Origin: Bisporella sp. PMI_857
Lineage: Eukaryota; Ascomycota; Leotiomycetes; Helotiales; Helotiaceae
Reading direction: 5' to 3'
DNA: 64,000 nucleotides
Assembly (NCBI GenBank): GCA_021307315.1
Contig: JAJSPD010000050.1
Location: 1 to 64,000 of the forward strand
Part shown: positions 62,040 through 64,000 of the stretch, in pieces
How the letters are laid out: every line of letters begins with the position of its first letter
Numbering within the stretch: position 1 is the stretch's first letter
Notes under the pieces: generated by a model
The model's database searches: none
What the model saw: the letters and a program-made list of their open reading frames with translations, nothing else
Told to the model about the DNA's origin: nothing
Made by a program: the position numbers and the translations under genes

Positions 62040-63389
62040 ATGCCTCCTTCAGAAACAGCGCCTCTCAATGCCTCTCCCGCTGTCGGGCATGGCGATTGTC
62101 AGAAATATAAGATTAATAGTGGTATCACGTCGATAGAATACGGGTTATTGTGTGCTTGTATTGTATATCTGTATCTACGTTGTAGACATGTAAGAGATTT
62201 CCTAATTCCTTGGCCTATTACGTAAGCCAATTCCTGACAGCGATCAAGAAGAAGATGCGCCACGTGATATGGATGGCGATCATGAACTCGAAATCGAACT
62301 ACAACAACATAGAAGAAGCCCATTATATCTCTTAATTTTCTACGGTATTTCTATACTTGTTTCGCTGGGGGGTCTAGGTTGTTTTAGATGGAGTTATCAT
62401 ATCGTTCTAAACGCGCCATTTGATAAGTATGGACACGAAAATGAACGGGCGAGCTATGAGGAGTATTGTCTTCCTTGTACGTTCCTCTGTTGTTTCTTTC
62501 CTTTATATTGTGTGAGACGAGGAGGGAACAGTGACGCTGATATCCGCATAGTTAAGTGTGAATGTCCTTTGGGTTGGCGTGAATCTGAGGATGGCGTGGA
62601 CGGGCAAGCAGGATTTGCTTTGGGTGCTGAATACGGCGTATGATTTCGCGATTTGGGCGGCTTTGATTATTTTTGGGGTTATGAATATGGTAAGTTCATC
62701 CAATTCAAGATTTCATTAGGAACCAACTTCCAGACTACACCCAAGGTTTTATGCTCTGGGGATGTTCAGTGATGTCGCGATGCTGATATTTCTGCAAGGT
62801 CTCGATGCTTTGGGATCGCCGGCTATGTGATGGCTTACCCCCTAGTAAGGATAGAGATGAGATCTACAAAAAATGCGATGGAGAGATGTTGAAACTGCTA
62901 GTTGTGGAGACAGTCGCCGTGAACCTAGGATTGTTGGTTGCGTACGTATTCTATCCCAAAGGTTTGGCGACTTTGGCATATGTATGAAGCTCATGATGAA
63001 ACAGAGTTCTACATTTCATCCTCCTGATTGCGAGGTGTTGTACGCAGCCGACAAGGAATGCTGAGTATAGATCAATAGCTTTAAGGACAAGAATTCGTGA
63101 AGAGGAAGAGCATTTGGAAATCTTGATAGAGAGGAGAAGATGGTTGGTAAGAGAGAATGATGCGCTTGAATGGAGGAGGAATCGACCTTTACCTCCACCG
63201 CCTTATGAAGCGGATGCACTGCCTCATGAGGAGAACGAAAATGATCAGACTCAGGAGACCGAAACTCGACAACAAGAGGACGATCTCATCGATATGGCTA
63301 CTAATGGACAGGAAGTTACCAAGCAAGGAAGTGCAGAAACTCCGGCTCCTGACAATGCAGCAACATCCACTACCCATTCTGACCAATGA
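62040..63389 (+). pseudogene. Multi-pass membrane protein gene, apparently frameshifted
   Basis: From ATG 62040 (MPPSETAPLNASPAVGHG) the first exon reaches 62170; a 70-bp intron leads into DQEEDAPRDMDGDHELEIEL and a membrane segment (LYLLIFYGISILVSLGGLG). After a further intron come LRMAWTGKQDLLWVLNTAYDF-type sequence and a membrane helix (AIWAALIIFGVMNM). The next conserved blocks, FYALGMFSDVAMLIFLQGLD then DGLPPSKDRDEIYKKC and a last helix (VNLGLLVAYVFY), lie in two other frames; single-base changes near 62735 and 62827 would be needed, with no homopolymer there. The C-terminal exon (about 63080-63389) is charged and disordered (RIREEEEHLEILIERRRW). An unusual intron layout is possible, but a decayed gene fits better. 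Function unknown. Confidence 0.5.
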
Positions 63390-63450
63390 TGATGTGACGC
63401 GAAACGCGGGTTACATGCATGGTTCAGTGTTCCCATTAGTATTTCTTGAG

Positions 63451-63962
63451 ATATATCGACCTCTAATATCAATACTATACACCACGCAATATAAGATTTC
63501 AATTTTGTATACGCACCACGGCAAATTTTGCAATCTTATATTATATTATACTATACTGCGATATACTATAATACTAACTTTAAATGAAGCTATTCCTAAG
63601 TAGTTACATCTCGCTTTTAGTAAGCACGTGATTTTCTGCAGCTGAGCTTTTAAAGCTTTCCGTGTATATATAACCTGCTTTTTTCGAGTTTCTTTTTTTT
63701 CTTTAGCATAAGATTCTTGTATAATACTACCGTTGCTTTTTGTATCTGTAAATTTACAGCGAGTGTCGTGACAGTTTTAGCTGCAAAGCTGCATTTCGGC
63801 TAACCAACTAACTGGCTTTAGCACAGTATTTAGTATTATTGCCAATATAATATGAGGTTCAATATTTATACTAATACTAGCGCTCCACGAGAATCTTATA
63901 CTAATACTAGCGTAGTATCAAAAAGCTGATCTCATATGACTCGAGACTCGATATTACTAAAT
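63451..63962. repeat. Dispersed repeat copy B (about 512 bp)
   Basis: Counterpart of the repeat at 48031-48385, in the same orientation. The inverted-repeat arms (63487-63498 and 63532-63543), a second hairpin, the TACTAATACTAGCG block (here duplicated, 63871 and 63909) and the TGATCTCATATGACT block are all present. The middle, about 63600-63830, is longer than in copy A and contains a TATATA run and a poly-T tract. Confidence 0.7.
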
Positions 63963-64000
63963 ACGGCCATACTAATGGGCACACTGGCATGGTTCAACTA

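Overview
This window looks like nuclear DNA from a filamentous ascomycete (Pezizomycotina). Genes are separated by kilobase gaps and broken by short introns (about 44-107 nt) with GT..AG ends and CTAAC/CTAAT-type branch points. The conserved set (Spn1/Iws1, Brl1/Brr6, an SRPK kinase, lunapark, a GRIP golgin, C6 zinc-cluster and allantoate-permease-type proteins) is typical of that group. A Leotiomycete is my guess, not something the sequence proves. All splice models here come from reading frames and splice-site consensus only.

Layout. 1.0-2.7 kb (-): three-exon MFS permease. 2.7-12.4 kb: 9.6 kb without a convincing gene, rich in microsatellites and pyrimidine tracts; probably the upstream region of the next gene. 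12.4-17.4 kb (+): large Gln/Pro/His-rich regulator-like protein with two related conserved domains; its likely first coding exon lies 2 kb upstream of the second. 20.7-21.4 kb (+): small secreted cysteine-containing protein. 22.2-23.8 kb: two adjacent broken genes, DUF924 (+) and DUF1295/steroid-reductase-like (-). 24.4-26.6 kb (+): secreted six-hairpin glycosidase-like protein. 29.5-30.3 kb (-): GPI-anchored-type wall protein. 31.1-31.5 kb (-): 88-residue single-pass membrane protein.

32.6-39.2 kb is the housekeeping core: SPN1/IWS1 (-) and BRL1/BRR6 (+) share a 349-bp divergent promoter, followed by an SRPK kinase (-) whose start codon lies 9 nt after the stop of an in-frame, spliced upstream ORF. 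40.7-55 kb is accessory and AT-rich: decayed ORFs whose stops look like C-to-T changes, a small gene with an RGG tail and a possible diverged relative, a C6 transcription factor (50.3-51.8 kb), a dispersed repeat, and an 826-bp foldback element with perfect 83-bp terminal inverted repeats flanked by TTAA. 56.2-61.5 kb: lunapark (-) and an IMH1-type golgin (+) are divergent over 461 bp, so two early-secretory-pathway membrane organisers are paired. 62.0-63.4 kb (+): frameshifted membrane-protein gene. 63.45-63.96 kb: second copy of the dispersed repeat.

No complete new multi-gene system is evident. The most interesting signals are the foldback element at 52.2-53.1 kb, the tandem ORF/kinase arrangement at 37-39 kb, the 2-kb first intron or alternative promoter at 12.4-14.5 kb, and the group of decayed genes.
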